A stretch of DNA of 64,000 bases from Trichoplusia ni (GCF_003590095.1 NC_039483.1:9052001-9116000); one strand, 5' to 3'; positions 9,763 to 23,917 are shown, counted from the first letter of the stretch. Notes: generated by a model from the sequence alone, not told the origin. Program-made: numbers and translations.

Positions 9763-12700
9763 GATAAAAAGACACAAAGATATACTGTACTATAAAAATA
9801 TAATATACTATACTACAAATTCAATAAGTTAGCTTCGAATTGTCTTATACAAAATAAGAATTTTATGACACTAAAAATGCTAATTAAGGTATTTTCTCTG
9901 AAATTGGGACTGCGAATTGTCTTTTATTCACACTAGAAGCTGTAAGTAGTACAGCATTTCCTGACCTAACAACAGACTTATCAGAAATCACCCAGAACCG
10001 CACCATACATGTTTGATCACGCGTGATAAATGATTCTCATAATTAACGTCGGATATTCAGCAACGAGTCACGCTTGCGGCAACCACTTTAACCATACAAC
10101 GAAACTTTAATAAGCAAAAATATATATACCGACCTCATTGGTTTTGGGAAATTTGTTTGTTTGGTCCCGTATCCGATTTTGAGGTAAATTTGCAGTTTTA
10201 TTACGTTTATTTTATTGGCCAAAAATGGAATAAAAAAGGCTTCTCAGGTGCTTGTGACTTGCTTCTACGATATTTTATAAATTAAAGAACTAAGATGGCG
10301 TGCTACGCAGCGAACACATCACGTTCACTTTCCAAAATTGCAACAGTCTTACTTTGAGAGCTGGTAGTAGGCCCCAAGAGTTAAATTCCGATAACAAATT
10401 TAATATCAAAAGTAAGTATCTAACAATGTACCAAAGCAAGCCGTTTGTTCGAAAACTTAGCGAGATTGCTCCACAATTTCCTTACAGCGTCTCGATGACG
10501 TCACACGACCTAAATTCGAAACTTATAATTACATATAGTAGGTACTGTTTGTTTTAGCCTTGCAATCTCAATGTTCCTCAAACACCCTTTGTTATCTCAC
10601 ACCGGTGTAGTCTGGATAGCCCCAGTTTGAACTGGTTACAACTGGTATTGTTCCATAACTTGATGTTTGTTCGTGATTGTGCGTTATTGTGATAAGTTGT
10701 AGTTTGAATTACGTATGATAATTTGGATTTCAGGGAGTTTGGGTCTGTGTGCTTTGTTAATGATATATAGAAGGGTACGGATAAACCCGTTGGAAATTAT
10801 GTCAAAATAGATAAACATTTGTATTTGTACCTCTGTAACTAGCCTTGGGTGGAATATGTATTTTTAATGCCCATAGTACAGGTCCGGCTTGGTAAACAGA
10901 CCTGTATTTTATGTAGCGACTAAACAGTACAAAATATATAAAAAATGTAATTCATTCAATCTATTCACAAAGGCTATGTTTTTTAGAGTTTTTGGTAAAT
11001 AAAGCTCGCTAGAAAATTTAATAGTTACGAGATTACACTTTGATCATTTCCAGCAATTTCTAGTTCTGAAAACCTCAGACCTCCAAAATTAGAAATAACA
11101 AGGAAGAACATGGCTTCTCCTACAATTCAGTAAAGTCCGTCTGTCTTACCAACAAACGCAGTGAGCGTTTGCATTTTAATATAAAAGGGGATGCAAGAAA
11201 GTAATTTTAAAGGCTCAACAATAATCCCGGCGAACACAAAATTCTGAAAAACAAAATTAACTCTCGAAACATTAAACTTAATTCCAAACATCCAGGCTCA
11301 TTTGTAAAAAAGAGGATTACCAACTCATTCCGTGAGAGAAGCAACAGAGTATAATAACGCATTTACGCGTAAACAAAGCGCAAAAAAATGTCCAACATTT
11401 GTCTTAACACATTCATTCTCTTAAACAAATTAACTCGGGAGAAAAAGGTTTTTCTTACGCCAAATGTTGGAAGGTGTACTAACGATGTTACTGAATGATA
11501 GCCGAATGAACAAATAGACCGCAAATGAACGGTGAATGTTCGTTGACAGTGAATGATTTGCGTTGGAAGGGTTCAAAAGGAATGACCGGATGACCGGTTG
11601 GTGTTTCAATTTTAGAATTTAAATTGACTGGTTTTGTTTCTTATTAGTTGACTTCATTTAATTGGTGAAAAGGTTGGCTTTGTTATTTCAAATTGAATTA
11701 TAGAAAGTGTTTTTATGTTTTGTTTTTTTTTTGTGGTTTGTTAAGGAGGTAGTTTATTAAAAGTCTATTGTTTAAATTTCAATCGAAGTCTATCTTCTGA
11801 TTTATTAAAGAAATAAATCAGGAGATTTTAATAAAGACCTTGTGTTTTCTAATCATATTCAATCTATCACTCAACATTTATGTATCTATTAATATATATT
11901 TTTCAATTTCCTGTTTATATTCTATGATATCACCACATAACCGTCCACTAAACAAATACCAAATAACAAAACGAATTCACACACAAATTCGAGAATTTAA
12001 AGAAACTTGTATTATTCGGGTTCCGTAGCCAAGCCTGCCGTTATTAGAATGCTAGACTCCCAAACTGTAGCACTTAGTTTTTACGGCTAGACTTCAGTGG
12101 GTAAACTTTAAAATTATACGGAGTGAATTGAAAATTTCCTCAAAAAACTTTGCTTGCAATATGAAATTGTAGAATTTTATTTGTTTTGTTGTTCTTATGT
12201 TTTGTACATCTGTTTGTAAATAAGGTAGAAAATGTTCCTGACTGGGTGTTCATTATACATTAAATATGTTTTTTATAATGCTTCACAACAAACTTATTAA
12301 AAAAAACACGCGCATACTGAAATCCCCTTACGAATTATGATGTTCCAATGATAAAATTGCTTTTTGGCAAAGGTTTACAAAAACATAATAAGTGTTATTA
12401 AAAAGTAACACGTTTGTCAACCTTTTTGATAAGGCAGTAACATAATAAAGTTTGTTTAAAAAATATAGCCTTGTATTCTTTCCAATAATTTTAAAACAAC
12501 AAACAAATGATTTAAATGGCCGTCCAAACTCAAACACCCTGCAGGTAATGGCTATACGGCTATTGAAGATTGAGCAATAAATTAAAATGCCACATTTTAG
12601 CTAGAGATCCTAACTCATCTACGGTATTTCGTACTTTTTTTCCTGCATTTCTTTATTCTACATAGAATTATATTGAACAACACGGAAAATTCAATTAATG

Positions 12701-13029
12701 TCATTGAAAACGCGATACAATAGATTTTTAATCTGTCACCGATTTGTTAAGTTTAATTACTTGGATTCTTATCTACGAAAGAGCTAGTGGAGCTTGTAAC
12801 GTCAATCACAATTGTACTGGGAACATCTCATCAAGTCAATGATAGTATGTATTAACATTAAATGCATACAACTGACTTCCTATACAAATAGCTGAGCCAA
12901 ACTTTATGATACTTTTATGGGCCAAATGTCAACTCAGTATTTCACGTTCACTTTAAAAAGAATAAACAACATTTTTACATTTTTATTTATTTAACAACCA
13001 TAAAAGTAAAGATGCTTAGAACACCTTCC
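9763..13029. other. Gene-free AT-rich sequence
   Basis: No supported gene. A palindromic CRE (TGACGTCA) lies at 10496-10503. A cluster of GAATGA/GGATGA-like words lies at 11495-11600. Open frames of 62 to 85 codons have no domains and AT-biased composition. At 12018-12035 a short GGGTTCCGTAGCC word could be a remnant of a common repeat. Confidence 0.5.
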
Positions 13030-13050
13030 TTTTTTGAAGTCGGTTGAGAA
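13030..13050 (-). repeat. MITE terminal fragment
   Basis: The word TTTTTGAAGTCGGTTGAGAA repeats the end of the MITE at 7011-7398. Only the terminus is left and no partner end is seen nearby. Confidence 0.35.
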
Positions 13051-13971
13051 TTAGGCAGTGTTGATAAGAAAAGTAACATCTTGAAATTGAGTCCGGTTAT
13101 CAATACGCAAGCAGCTGGCGACACCGTACCCTAGTGAACCAGTGCCTTTAGACAAAGAGCTTTGCAATAAAAACCAAGAATTTACGAGGCGAATATTACT
13201 TGTGAATTACGTGTAAAATTACGGGCGAACGCGTACCACGTGCAATCTTTATAGCGTGTGACACGACACCGTTGTCAAGTTGAAAGCAAGTGACTTGTCG
13301 CATTATAGGGCGACGCTGGTTATTATAAATAATTCAATAGCCCACAAACGCTGGAACTCGTAAAATTCCCGCTTCAGTGCGTCTAGGTATCGAGTGATAA
13401 ATAAGTAAGTGGTACTTCGTTGAGAATAAAAAGCGTTTATCTTGGGGTTTTGCGGTTTGCGGACTTATATGTGGAGTGAGAATATTCACGTAACTCGAGC
13501 TAAGCATATTGAAAATATACAAGGACAGAAAAATAAATCGTTAAAAGAGAAACACCATTTGCCGAAACTCTGAAGATACAAAGACAGCCACAAAAAACAT
13601 TTGAACCCGGACTACCATAATTACAAACCTTGATTCATTCATTATAACAGGATTCATTGTTTTCTTTTTTTCAATTAAATACAAGCAACCCTTATTCACA
13701 TAACTAAGAGGAAAGCCACATGTGATCCAATAATGGGGATGGATCCCTCGCCCTATTTGTCTAGCCCCCATCAATACGGCCCCTCTTTAATTTATTTATA
13801 GTACCGACATTGATAATTATCGATGTTTCCAACCCTAATGATTGCGCAAAATTATTAATTCGTACTCTATTTATAATTTACAGTGCTTTGCTAAATGTAC
13901 GAAATAAATGTGAATATTATACATGGACGTTATTTAAGTGATTTGTTTTTCTCAAAAATATTTTAATAGGT
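13051..13971. other. Gene-free sequence, partly GC-richer
   Basis: 13080-13320 is moderately GC-rich with words such as ACGTGCAATC and GTGTGACACGACACCG, but I see no coding frame with splice sites. The rest is AT-rich without recognisable features. Confidence 0.45.
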
Positions 13972-14190
13972 TTAAGGTTTCCTTACTTATTCGAAGCGTA
14001 AAATGGAAACCTATTACTGAGGCAACGCTGTTTGTCCATCTGTCACCTGTCTGAAGGTATCTTTTGCAACGTAGTAGCTAGACAGTTCAAAATTCCATGT
14101 ATTCCTGTTGCCGCTTGTAACAACAATAAGTTGGGTGAAAAATACATTTGTTTTTGGGCCTCCTATTTATTTGATGAAGGAGTTGAATGC
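13972..14190 (+). repeat. ACCTATTACT/GTCACC repeat copy
   Basis: Blocks in order: AAGGTTTCC, GAAACCTATTACTGAGG, GTTTGTCCATCTGTCACC, TAGTAGCTAGACAGTTCAAA, TGTTGCCGCTTGTAACAACA. This matches the copies at 30715 (+), 58728 (-), 8618 (-) and 61690 (-). The 62- and 80-codon open frames over it are shadows. Confidence 0.6.
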
Positions 14191-16441
14191 CATCTCACTG
14201 GCTTGCTGCCCACTAATTAATCATTCTTATTTGTTTATTTCGAACAGTAGCTACTACACCAACATCTGCAGATGCAGTAATTTGAGACAGAATCACCAGA
14301 AGTGTATTAACATTATATTAGTGAATACTACGGATTCGATTTGGGCTTAGAATCTTATCAAATTTCATGCTTGTGATTGGGAATGCTTTGCTATAAATAC
14401 TACCCAGGTAAACAAATTTCGTATTGACGCATTTGTTTTCACCAAACACTGAAATATGCTACGATAGCCCACTTACAACATAAATTAAGATAGCAAGAAG
14501 TATCACACGCCGTTATTAAAAGCTGCCCTTTGCCCTCGGCCCATTTGTCCACTCAACCTTAGCAGCAACCAAGCGGAGCAAAATATATTTAGATCGGCAA
14601 ACATCGGTTAACATCGGATAAACTCGGGGGATTCAATCGTGTGTATATCCTATAAATGTATTCAATGTTGTATGAAGTCCATTGACAAAACAAGATTTGA
14701 GAATCTTTTTTAGATGTAAATAAGAAAGATAAAATAAAGAGAAGATTAGATTTTAAGAAAGGATTGGAGAACTAATATTATAGGTATAGTTTAGGTAAAA
14801 ATTTTGTTCTCTCAAACCAGCATAGACAAACCTATCAAGTACGAGTAGAACTCGCGACACTTAGAGCTCCGTATAAATAGGCTAAATGAGTTATGAAAAT
14901 TTCAGCTGTTGGTATTGCTATTACGGTTCATGACATTATATTAAATCCCTATTTACCATTAAGGTAAAAAATTTGACCATTCTCAGAAAAAATATTTTAG
15001 CATCCATATGATTTATCATAAATATAGAATAATAGAAAATCATAACTATAACATTAATTCAGCTCATGCAACATAAATTGAAAATTGCCCAGCAATTTAC
15101 TTTCAATAACGACAACTAAGCAATCTCCTTAATCGCTAGTTACATAATAAGACAATTCGAATAGGGTAAACGTCCCCGTTACCGGCCGTCGTAAGGCGAA
15201 AAACTATGTAATTCGATTTTGTAATATCGTTAAACGATACACCCTTTCGAGAGGGGCCTATAATAAAGTCCTATGGGAGGACCTTTTGAGGCCTCTTACC
15301 CTGTAATTGGGCAAAGTAACCGACTTTTGGTCGAGTCACCCTGATATGTCATTTATTTTTAGTTGAATAGGTTTTATTGGCAATTTGCTGTGTGCTGTCG
15401 TCAACAAATTATGATGGAGGCATGTAGACATATAATTTGAGTACCTTTAATATGACATTAGTTCTGCTTACAACAAATCGCTAAAATTGTATTGCCTTAT
15501 TGGGACTAGCACTATTGGGACTTATGTAACAAAACTGTTCTCTCACAGACCCTTACTGATAAATCGAATTCCAGGTGATCCTAAAATTCCTAACCTAAAT
15601 TAAAGAACTTTCTCTGTACACGCAACATTCGTTACATTCTAATCAATACCATTTCATTACCTTTATAAGGGCAGACTACTACATATTATGTAACACCAAT
15701 TTAAAATACTCTCACTTTAAAAGTGTCAAGTCTATAATCCAATTTCGTGTACATCAGACACATCCAGGTCAATTTAACACCAACATCATTACGCGTAACG
15801 CGAGCGTTTATGGCTTATTTTTCCCTACCTGTCTCTCTCACTCTCATGACATTAGAGAAGGAGGGACCTTCATGCGTTATTTCGTCCTAGCTGAACCGAA
15901 AATCGTGGCAGGGTAGAATCGTTACATATTCATGAACCAGGGTACATCCATAGTCTTTGTAAATGTGACTCCAAGTTATGAGCTTGAAGCGTCGAAAGTG
16001 AACGAAGATACAGTAATTGTGTTAGCAGGTTGTTCCTTGAAAAACGAGATTTGTAACTGAGTTATAGTTTTGTAGCAACTGGGACGCTTCTCATCATAAA
16101 GTTCAAAACATTCAAGGAGTTCGGCTGCGTTGGGATTTCCTTCAGTTTCATTGTAGCGTTTGGAGACTTGAATTTCGCTTACACAGTTAGAGTCACAGCT
16201 ATTATTCAGATGTATGTCACAAAACTTTGTGAACGAAATACAAAAGCACTTAGCTCATACTTACAAGGACTTTTGCGACTCAATATATATCACAATTTAA
16301 TTTATTATTTAACTATTTTAACTTAATCGATTGCAATGATAACGGAAGGAAGTCACTTCTTCAGAAGCTATGCTTAGCCTTTGAAAGGAATGCCAAAAAA
16401 GGCAAAATTTTAAAGAAACATGATTTTTTCTCTTTATTATT
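14191..16441. other. Gene-free sequence with palindrome
   Basis: A 15-bp near-perfect palindrome TATCGTTAAACGATA lies at 15225-15239 within a GC-richer stretch (15170-15340). A tRNA-SINE-like remnant (minus strand GTGTCGCGAGTTCTACTCG) may lie at about 14820-14880. A GC-richer patch at 15785-15925 is unassigned. No gene supported. Confidence 0.45.
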
Positions 16442-16699
16442 TTGATTAAAACACACAAGCAAATACGCGGCAAAGAAACCAGGCTTGAAAAAGTTCTTGA
16501 CATTGAGGTCAACGAAGATTTCTCCAAACTTGCACCACTGACAAAAAGGTGTACAGATGACCTTGACCGCGTCCCAGGTGTTTACCTGCGGCCCGCATGG
16601 CATGCCAATGAAACCCCACGTGTCCCAGATATATCGAGCACTATAACAGAAAGCAGATTGAAAGAAATATGTGGTTGGAACAAGGAGGTTCCAATTTAG
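16442..16699 (+). CDS. Unidentified open patch (possible exon or TE fragment)
   Basis: This frame has no ATG (it opens at TTG) and runs about 85 codons. From residue ~12 to the end its composition is charged and protein-like (Lys, Glu, Asp, Arg well spread, one Cys pair), and GC content is above the surroundings. The minus strand is also open for 117 codons over the same place. Neither translation matches a family I recognise. An ERR/Ftz-F1-type half-site (TGACCTTGACC) is embedded at about 16557. It could be a gene fragment, an old transposon piece or chance. Confidence 0.2.
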   Translation: MIKTHKQIRGKETRLEKVLDIEVNEDFSKLAPLTKRCTDDLDRVPGVYLRPAWHANETPRVPDISSTITESRLKEICGWNKEVPI

Positions 16700-16714
16700 G
16701 GGAAAAGGCAGCAA

Positions 16715-17680
16715 AACTATTCAACAGGGATACTGGTTTTGTCTTTATCGACAATGCGTAGAAATATTTCTTATATCTCAATACTAGCTTCTGTCAGTAC
16801 GTTTGTTTGTGTGAACTCTAAATAATCCAAGGGAAAATACTATCAAATTGGAATGAAGGTTCATATATACAACATTTACCACGGAAGAATAATTGTATAT
16901 AGGAAGCTTAAATAAAACATTCAGCAAAATACATAACTTTCTGAGAACACCCAAAGTTTATGGTATTCAAATAAATTATTGGGCATAAAATCGAAGGGAT
17001 TTCAATTGAATGTTCGGACAAGGAAGCTATTGGATTCTGTGTTGTGGAAGAAGGTTTCGTATGTCGTTATAGAAATACTCCCAATAAACGGTTTTGTTGA
17101 AGGTCCATTATTGTATTTCACGTGGGTATTTTATTAAGTACGACTTCATTACGTTCTCCTATTTAGAATAATTACAAACCTGTAATTAAGAATAGGAGAG
17201 GTATAATTATTGGAGAAAACGCTTAAAATAGTAGACGTTGTAATTAGGTAAAGAAGACTCTGTTTTTGAAGTATTACAACATTAATACTTATAGGAAATT
17301 TAACTAAATATCCAATGAAGTAAAATTGTACAAAACGAGACGTTTTCGCTTGATCCAAAATTGGCCTAATAGGTCAAGCCCAAACTTCAACATTTTTTAT
17401 CATCATAATCTTAAAACCCTCGAAAAGGGATGAAACTCAACGTTTACTCAAAAGGTCCCATGGAGATACTTGTCGCTACAAAATGCGTGAAATGCGCGAT
17501 GTTATCACAATTATCATTGAAGCAATCTACCCTTAAATCTGATGGCTGCCCACCCCTCACAACTGCCCCATTTTTTGAAGTAATTTGCTCCAACCCCTTT
17601 AAGGACGCATGCAGTACGATAAAAAGCAATTACTATCTTATCTTAAGCATTCTGTTATATAAACATTGAATTTTATTTTA
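16715..17680. other. Gene-free sequence
   Basis: A possible LINE 3'-end remnant near 16780-16870 (ACTAGCTTCTGTC... and GTTTGTTTGTG). Otherwise nothing. The 69- to 79-codon frames have no support. Confidence 0.45.
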
Positions 17681-17683
17681 ATG

Positions 17684-17850
17684 TCATTAGTGATGGTCGA
17701 GTGGTTGTAGACTCTACGACAAATTGGGTTCGACAAGTATTTATACGTAGCTTTTTCTGAGTCTAAGTGTCTTTGTTTACTCGCATATGCCTTAAATGTT
17801 TATAAAACTCCCGCGATGCAAAACAGAGCTGTTGACAATATCATTTTTTC
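17684..17850 (+). repeat. Diverged tRNA-derived SINE
   Basis: Head GATGGTCGAGTGGTTGTAGA, B-box remnant GGGTTCGACAAG, body TTCTGAGTCTAAGTGTCTTTG and tail AACTCCCGCGATGCAAAACAG match the SINE family at 6803-7010 with many substitutions. Confidence 0.6.
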
Positions 17851-20800
17851 TTCAAGTGATAAGAAAGGTAATATTGAGTATGGAGGTAAGTCACTACTAG
17901 ACCTGCACGTATATGAAGAAATCAGGGATAAAATATTATTCTGACAGAAAAGCCTAAGCGTTACCTACGTCCCGTAGTAGCATCTCGCTTCCATAATATC
18001 AATAGTGTTGCTTCAAAGGCTCAGGAGAAACCTTTGACACTAAAACCGCGACTAAACTTTCAAAAGATCTAGGCCTAAAATTATATCATTTTTAATTTAA
18101 TCTAAAATTGACAGTTGAACCAAACATTTACCAAATTATAGGCAAAAGTAATCCTCATTATCCTCAATTACTTTTCAAGACAATTTTATTCCGACTAACG
18201 TCTAGAATTCATTTATGTTTCACGTAAAAGTAATTTAGCCGTAATTTTTTGTTGAAATACCAACCTTTTTCATAATGAGATTGTTAATAGAAAATTGGTA
18301 TCGTTTATTGTATTTTTAGGGTATCATTTGAGGTAGGTTAAAGCAAATAATGAGATACAATTAAATTCTATCTACCTAAAAAAATGATTTTGTTTTTGAA
18401 GACTTTAGAAACCCAAACCAACAAATGGTTACATCGTTATTCGGAAGCAAAAATATTTCAGCGTTGTCTGACTACAGATATGCGGCCTACTTAACACGAG
18501 CCATCAAAGTGACAAAGGAATACTTTCTGGCCGTCATGATATCTGGGGACTCGTCTCATTATTAGCTTTAGTCTCAGCTTCTATTTATCTCAAACAATTG
18601 TGTCAAGTGCTTCGTGCCCAACTTTTGTCCCCCTCTTAGCCACTCTATTTCCTTCTCAAAATCTTTTCGTCCCTTTTTCGTGTTTACTAAAGAAAGAGAA
18701 AAGACATCTCAGCTTTTATGTTTTACGATTTCGAGTGTTCATTAAAAGGGTCGCCTTTGGGCCTGCTTAGAGTTTCCTGGCCGTGACCTCTTCAGGTTGT
18801 TTCAGAGTTCGTAATGATGTCCTTTGTTGGGTAGTGCGGTGTTGAGGTTTTATCTGGAGCAAGAATGAACGTTCACTAAAATCATAAATAGATGAAGCCT
18901 TGAAAGTGGTAACAGATGTTTTGAAGGTATTAGTGTGCCGTCTAAGTGGCAATTTGGAATACTACTTGAATTTCGAAGACTCGTTTCACAGAAGGTTGAT
19001 TTCGATTAGTTCCCTAATTGTTCTGCATGGATGCTGCTCAAATTTAAGTGTCTGCTTGATGAAACAAATCTGAGTGATGATAAGAAATATTATTTCATTA
19101 TCGTTTTTATTGAATTACTTAAAGTAAGTTGGAATTCCACGCTAAAACATTTTCTAGTTCAAAAACTATCGTGAAAGATGAAAGATGAAATTTGAAATTC
19201 TTACCAGAGAAAAACATCCATTACAACAGCAGTGAAGTATGAACCGCTAGCAAAGACAAAAACTTGTCCTAGAATAATATTATCATTCGTTCATAACTGG
19301 GTAACAACTCTTCGCTTATAGGTCTCATGCATAATTCCACAGGTCGACTTGACCTGGCCGGTTGCCAGTATGTTGTCCTAATTTCTGACTGGACATGCTC
19401 CGTAAGAATTGAATCCAATGTGGGCTTTCAGAATCCTTTTTGAGTTTTCCTCTTTTTACCCAGAACGTTTTAAAGAGAATTTATTAGAATTACAATTCTG
19501 AATAGGTTGAAGCGCCTGCATGTAATAATTTAACAGATATGTTGTGTGTGTTGCAAAAAAAGAATTCAAAAAATAGTCTAAGGTTGTAAGCCAGAACATT
19601 TTTGTTGTCATATCTAAACACATGAATAAGATTTAGTACCTACTGTGTTTTACCACGACTTGAAACCACGCATTCTCCGAAGAAATTATTAATTAAATTT
19701 ACAGAAGGACCAGAAAGAGATAATATTTCGTCAAACCAGTTCAATTAAAATATCTATCATTAAACAGGCTTTTTCTTTTAATATCTGCAGAAAAGTCTCA
19801 AAAGAGAAGTCTCCAGCCATTTAATATTCCAGCAAGAAAGAAACCGTTTCTCCGAATTTCGATACCTGTTTTGGCATTTATTATTCCTCGACAAATGGAC
19901 GGTCCCGTTAATAGACCCTCCAATACATTCTGTTTATTAAAATATCCCCCACAAATCAGAATATGATCCGGATCTTGCAATACAATGGTTTTTACGATTC
20001 AATAAGGGGGAATGTAATTGGAAGCGGTTCGACTTCGACTCAGCATAATAGTCTCTATGTGTACTGGATTATTGCTGATGATGTTTTATTGTCTGCCCAT
20101 AATATTTCTATCGAGGGAATAACATTTTTTGAACGATATCCTTTGAATGATTTTTCTTTGGTCCTTTTTACTGACGATAAATATACTTGGATCGTTTTAA
20201 TGGTCTGTATTTGGAGGATTTTCTCTATTGCAGATAAGATGGTTTTATTTGTATGAGATACTTTGAAGACACTCCAACTAGCTAAAATAGTATTGCATTT
20301 CGTTAAAAAGTCTATAATGTACTATCTAACGGGCTCTTAAATAACTGAAGTAATTGCAAAAAGTAAAGCGAAAACAATTTTCCAGAAAAAATACAACATC
20401 CATTTTCTGCATTTCATACATAATGGTTCCTGTTTCTGAACAAAAATATATACAGTAATGTTGCCAAGGTTATTGATAAAAACTTTCCTGGACCGGCTCC
20501 GTTAATTAACGGATACAAAAATGAATGGATTCAATAGCTTTTCACGGTTTGAAGTTGGCGTTTTTTCGTTTGTAAAGGCTCCCTGTAAAAGGGGACGGCC
20601 TAATGAAATATCGAGGTCCAGTCGTAGGTAGTAGGCATGGGTATATGATTAATTGGAAAATTTTAGTTGTATTCATTTTACGTAACAATTCCAGAGTCGA
20701 GTTTGTATAGCATGTTGTTGATACAGCAATGTATTTGGGTATGTACCACGAAATATTTTCATTCGATAAGTTCATTCCGAATGTGTCGATATTTTTACAT

Positions 20801-23255
20801 AAATGTTTTTTACTGTTTTTACTATTAAAGAGTATCGAGAAATAGCGTTATTTATAATATCTGTTTACTTTTAAATAAATATTTATTTTTTGGGGTAAAA
20901 CATTAACGATTAAAATAACTACTGTATTTGGCTTCAGCTTAATGGAAACCTATTAGTCAAGATCCCAAAAATCTTCAAAATCAACCGTAGTTTCACCAAA
21001 ATCTATTACTCTCATATCGAAAGGTACGATCATTTGTCCTGAACGTAACTAGATCCCTGAGATACGTCCTTTCCGGTAGGGCGACCGCAGAACGTCGTCG
21101 ATAAAGCGAGCAAACAAAACGAAGGGTCCCCGCAAATTGCCAGTCTTGTAACAAAGCGTCCCATGGACGGAGAATAGAAGGAAATAATCACTTAGAACTC
21201 ACTGATACGGTAGTTTATTGTGTGACTATGTGTGTCACAAATTGTAAGTGGAATTGATTTTTTTTTATTAAATTAATATTTATTTCAATGTTTAATTTAA
21301 CACAACGATGCCAAGGGGCAGCGCACCACGTCTGTTATATCAGTTAGTAATAATAATATGATAGCGTGTGTCATGCTTTCAAAACCAGTAGAATATTACT
21401 TGAAGACGTGATGTTCAGTAGTGATTCTGCTGTAATCATAAAGAAAATCAAGTATGGCACCTTAATAATCCACCAAGTGAATAGTGTTTTTTTATAGCAT
21501 CACAGATCCGTTGTGGTTAATGATCTTAATGTGGCGTCAACATGTCAGAAAACAGTAACAGTGATTATTTAAATTCAAATTGTCAATGTCTATAAAAAAA
21601 TTAATGGCTTTTGAAGTATTTTGTTTCCACGTGAAGCTATATAGTTTAAGGTATAACAGTTAACGCAAACTCGTTACTAAAGATGTAAGCTGAGTTCTGA
21701 ACTTTAATGCCATTACATTGTCCTTTGAGGTCAAAACTACATTTTGAGCCTTACTTAAGGTTCATTAAAACGCCATTTTAAGTGGTTTGGTCTGCGTTTT
21801 CTACTCAAAGAAGATTCTCTTCTGTAATATTTAAAGTAATATAAACTGACGGTGTCCGTTTGTTTTCATGCACATAATTGAAAGCTCTTTTGCCTTTCCT
21901 CCAGTTTCGCTGTAACATCACACCATCTTATTCTTATAAGAAAGTAACTATAAAATTAATCTTGATCTACTGACAGCTATCAATTTCCATTTAATTCGGT
22001 ATCTAAGTTTCTCCATAGTTTACCGTCACCGATGGTTAGTGATGCTAAAAATTAAAAAAAAAATTGCTAGAATCTCACATCGGTACTCGAATGAAGAATC
22101 TACCACGAACGAGCGTGACAATTTGCTCATGGTATCACTCGAACAAAAGAAAAAATATACTAAAACTCAGCACAAGAAAATTAACGGGAGGTTGCAAAAT
22201 ACATTAGCGCTAGAGTATGTTGCTCACACACTAATAACATAATCCCTTAGTAGCGTTTTACTTCATACATGCGAAATTAGTGCCAAACTTCTGGTTTCAT
22301 ACGAACTTTAGTTTGCGCCGAATTTCAAGCGAAATTGACACAAAATTTATCAAAACTGTTGATATCGTGTTCAAACTTTAACATAGTCTATGAAGTTCTC
22401 GTAACATGTTACAATATAGCACACAATATATGAACGCTTCATTGCATTACGCGGTAACTACATTTTTTCGTAACTTTGGTCGGGATGATCACACTTACAT
22501 ACTAGAATGGATAACTCACATTGCTGGACTTGTTTCAGACAAAACGGAGTCTTTAATCATGAGCGGTACAGCTTCAAAATGCTGGTGGCGACGAGAGTCT
22601 AACTGGTTGAATATTTCGGATTCCAAATATACTAAGCGCTGATTTATTTTTTGACTTGAAACAGTTTTATTTCTCTTCAGGTACAAATATAACGTCTGCC
22701 AATAACATCTACCATTTTTATATCATCAATCAGTCGGTAGAGATTTCCTAAGAAATTAAAAGCATCCTTAAATTACATCTTTACTATATCTTCTGGTTTT
22801 TACTTTTTGCATGTATCTAAATCCAAATACTGTGCAAATATATAAAATTCAAATATATCAGCAACGTCCTATAATTTTGTGAAAGATACAATCAGCAACA
22901 AAGTTGGTAAACAAAATCAAATTACCGATTTCCAGATATGTTCAATGTCATTTCAAAACATTGGGGTTCAGAGAGTTTTCAGTAGAGCGAGTTTTCATAT
23001 CGAGTTTATTTAGTATCCTATTTGCAAATACAACTTATTTCATTCGATAGTTTTGTAAATCAGACAGTTTATAGACTTTCATCGATGACTGTACATAGAA
23101 TAGCATATTTTTGCGTTTGGTTGATTTTGTACATTCATAATTTTCCATGTGTACGGTTTAGATTTTAATAAGCGGCTTTGATTTTCTATTGGCTTTTTAT
23201 TTCAAACCCATTAAGTTAATAATTAAAAAAATGAATCCTTGATTAACTAAATGAA
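17851..23255. other. Gene-free AT-rich sequence
   Basis: No gene supported over more than 5 kb. A piece of the repeat seen at 6.3 and 29.9 kb (GTAGCATCTCGCTTCC) lies near 17978-17993. An inverted AGGTC/GACCT pair lies near 19342-19356. A GC-richer patch at 21060-21180 is unassigned. A GGAAACCTATTAG word at 20944 may be a fragment of the common repeat. All open frames here are 60-97 codons without domains. Confidence 0.5.
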
Positions 23256-23261
23256 TTTTTA

Positions 23262-23430
23262 TGTGGCGCCGGGCTTCCCAAACATTCAAGTCATATGAAC
23301 AAAGACACTCAAAACAAACATTCGTGGTTCACATAAATGCTTGTCCTACCTGGGGATCATTGATTGGGATTACTATGTTAGGATTTTTTCATGATGACCT
23401 GAACCGCTCGGCTATCCGTGCAGTCAACGC
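23262..23430 (-). repeat. tRNA-derived SINE
   Basis: On the minus strand: head GGATAGCCGAGCGGTTCAGG, then body with AAGCATTTATGTGAACCACG, TTTGAGTGTCTTTGTTC and ACTTGAATGTTTGGGAAGCC. The B-box area is partly rearranged (GATCATTGATTGGGATTACT on the plus strand). The 64-codon open frame is incidental. Confidence 0.65.
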
Positions 23431-23915
23431 ATGTGGTTCTATAGTCCTCAGCTAGTCCCTAGATAATGCACTATAGACAAAATGTAACTGAGTAAGCCTA
23501 TCAAAGGCCTATAACTAACACAATAACGTTCCTCAAACTCTCCAAATTCAATTCAATCTATACCTGAACCAAATTCAAAGCATGAAGCAGGTGTAATTTA
23601 GAATCAGTGAATATGAAAGCAAGGCTAAACTTTGTGTTGCTACACGAAGCTTGTTCAAAGGGAATCAGCCTAAAATCCTACATCGTACAAGTCCGTTTGT
23701 GATTAGTCTTGTCCATGCAATATCGCCAAAATCCTTGTTTTGCCAAAATGTATTACAACAGTCATCTTTTCATGCTTTACTAGCTGTGCTATCCATAATA
23801 CTTGGATGGAGTTTTCTGAAATGTTTATGCTAGACGTGTTTTTTTAGAATAAGGGAAAGAAATAAAAACACACTATATTGTTGCCAGTATTACATATAAT
23901 AGTAATATTATCCTA
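23431..23915. other. Gene-free sequence
   Basis: No recognisable feature. Confidence 0.5.
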
Positions 23916-23917
23916 TA

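Noticed and set aside
14032..14350. 62- and 80-codon overlapping frames
   Set aside because: They lie over a copy of a common interspersed repeat.
19342..19356. Inverted AGGTC/GACCT as a nuclear receptor element
   Set aside because: Spacing differs from the one-base spacer of ecdysone response elements and one half-site is imperfect.
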